Source: an uncultured Aeromonadales bacterium (GTDB taxonomy: Bacteria > Pseudomonadota > Gammaproteobacteria > Enterobacterales > Succinivibrionaceae). Taken from it: a stretch of 35,021 nucleotides of DNA. A model generated the notes under the pieces. It did no database searches. It saw only the letters and a program-made list of their open reading frames with translations, and was not told the DNA's origin. This document shows positions 34,721 to 35,021 of this stretch, one piece after another. The position numbers were made by a program, and so were the translations under genes. Location: contig CACYPI010000018.1 in the NCBI GenBank assembly GCA_902776275.1, positions 1-35,021 on the forward strand, in the 5' to 3' direction. Within the stretch, counting starts at the first letter, position 1; each line of letters begins with the position of its first letter.

Positions 34721-35021
34721 CCATTGGCGCAGCCGCCGGCGCCCGGCGCTCGCGGGGCTTGGAGCCCCGTGCGCCAGGCCCTCTCCTCAAGCTCCCATTT
34801 CCCTGCATGACATAAAAATCGGCTCTTCGTGGCTACTTGTGGGTAGCTCAACACCCCATGGTCCCCTCCGGACCTTGTCCTAGCAGGAAGTCATGCCATA
34901 ACCGCCCCTGTCAGGAAGCGGTATGCGCAAATCCGCTCTCAAGCCCTGCTGGCGCAAACGCCGCATCTGCCTTGCGGAGACTTAACAAAATCTTGGGATT
35001 TCAAACAGCTCTGATATAATC
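34721..35021. other. Intergenic region at the right edge
   Basis: A stem CGGGGCT/AGCCCCG (34753-34759/34763-34769) follows the last gene without a T-run and may end its transcript. CATA-CCGC type arms (about 34897-34906 and 34938-34946) form an imperfect inverted repeat. TGCCATAACC at 34894-34903 repeats an arm of the palindrome at 17415. I see no gene. Confidence 0.5.
34985..35021 (+). repeat. 37-bp inverted duplicate, right copy, with outward promoter
   Basis: This is the partner of 128-164 (36 of 37 bases, opposite orientation). TTGGGA (34994-34999), a 16-bp spacer and TATAAT (35015-35020, wholly inside the window) form a promoter that reads out of the window to the right. By analogy with the left copy, a related gene should begin about 75-80 bp beyond the edge. 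Confidence 0.88.

Overview
The window is a GC-rich stretch of a gammaproteobacterial chromosome. Two blocks support that placement: the nudJ-mnmA-hflD-purB order and the thrA-thrB-thrC order are those I know from Escherichia coli, and the homoserine/aspartokinase, PurB, GntK, Edd and PfkA proteins read as enterobacterial-type homologues. A large autotransporter, two chemoreceptors, a Bacteroidetes-like PiT phosphate transporter and a LTA-synthase-like enzyme suggest a motile, host-associated fermenter. Succinivibrionaceae/Aeromonadales is my guess, not something the sequence proves. No phage, insertion sequence, CRISPR array, tRNA or rRNA was recognised.

Layout. 1-452: the first codons of a leftward gene, its promoter, and non-coding DNA. 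453-3983 (-): a secreted metallopeptidase-like autotransporter. 4273-7956 (+): nudJ-mnmA-hflD-purB, ending in two tandem hairpins. 8258-9511 (+): a GntR/FCD regulator and a PerR-type Fur-family regulator. 9791-17195: a gluconate/Entner-Doudoroff block: chemoreceptor 1 (+), edd and gntK (-), chemoreceptor 2 (-), and the LacI-type repressor gntR (+). Two matching 16-bp GntR-type operators sit at the gntK and gntR promoters. 17604-18573: a decayed MATE transporter. 18662-23751 (-): telA-xpaC followed by a long PiT transporter. 23960-28700 (-): thrABC. 29098-29712 (+): an orphan Ala-rich protein. 29985-31761 (+): tpiA-pfkA behind a structured leader. 31956-34720 (+): an LTA-synthase-like membrane enzyme and an orphan secreted protein.

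How the genes work together. GntK phosphorylates gluconate and Edd turns 6-phosphogluconate into KDPG. Eda and a gluconate permease are not in the window. The glyceraldehyde-3-phosphate made by that route meets glycolysis at TpiA/PfkA. ThrABC makes threonine from aspartate. NudJ/MnmA/HflD/PurB are housekeeping functions.

The most unusual items are: (a) a near-identical 37-bp sequence carrying a sigma70-like promoter at both extreme ends of the window, pointing outward, as if a paralogous gene pair brackets the 35 kb; (b) an autotransporter whose zinc motif has Cys where metzincins have the third His/Asp; (c) a structured leader in front of tpiA; (d) an 11-bp-arm palindrome placed exactly at the predicted start of the PiT transcript; (e) chemoreceptors interleaved with the gluconate regulon; and (f) a 23-bp perfect palindrome in front of the dead MATE gene.
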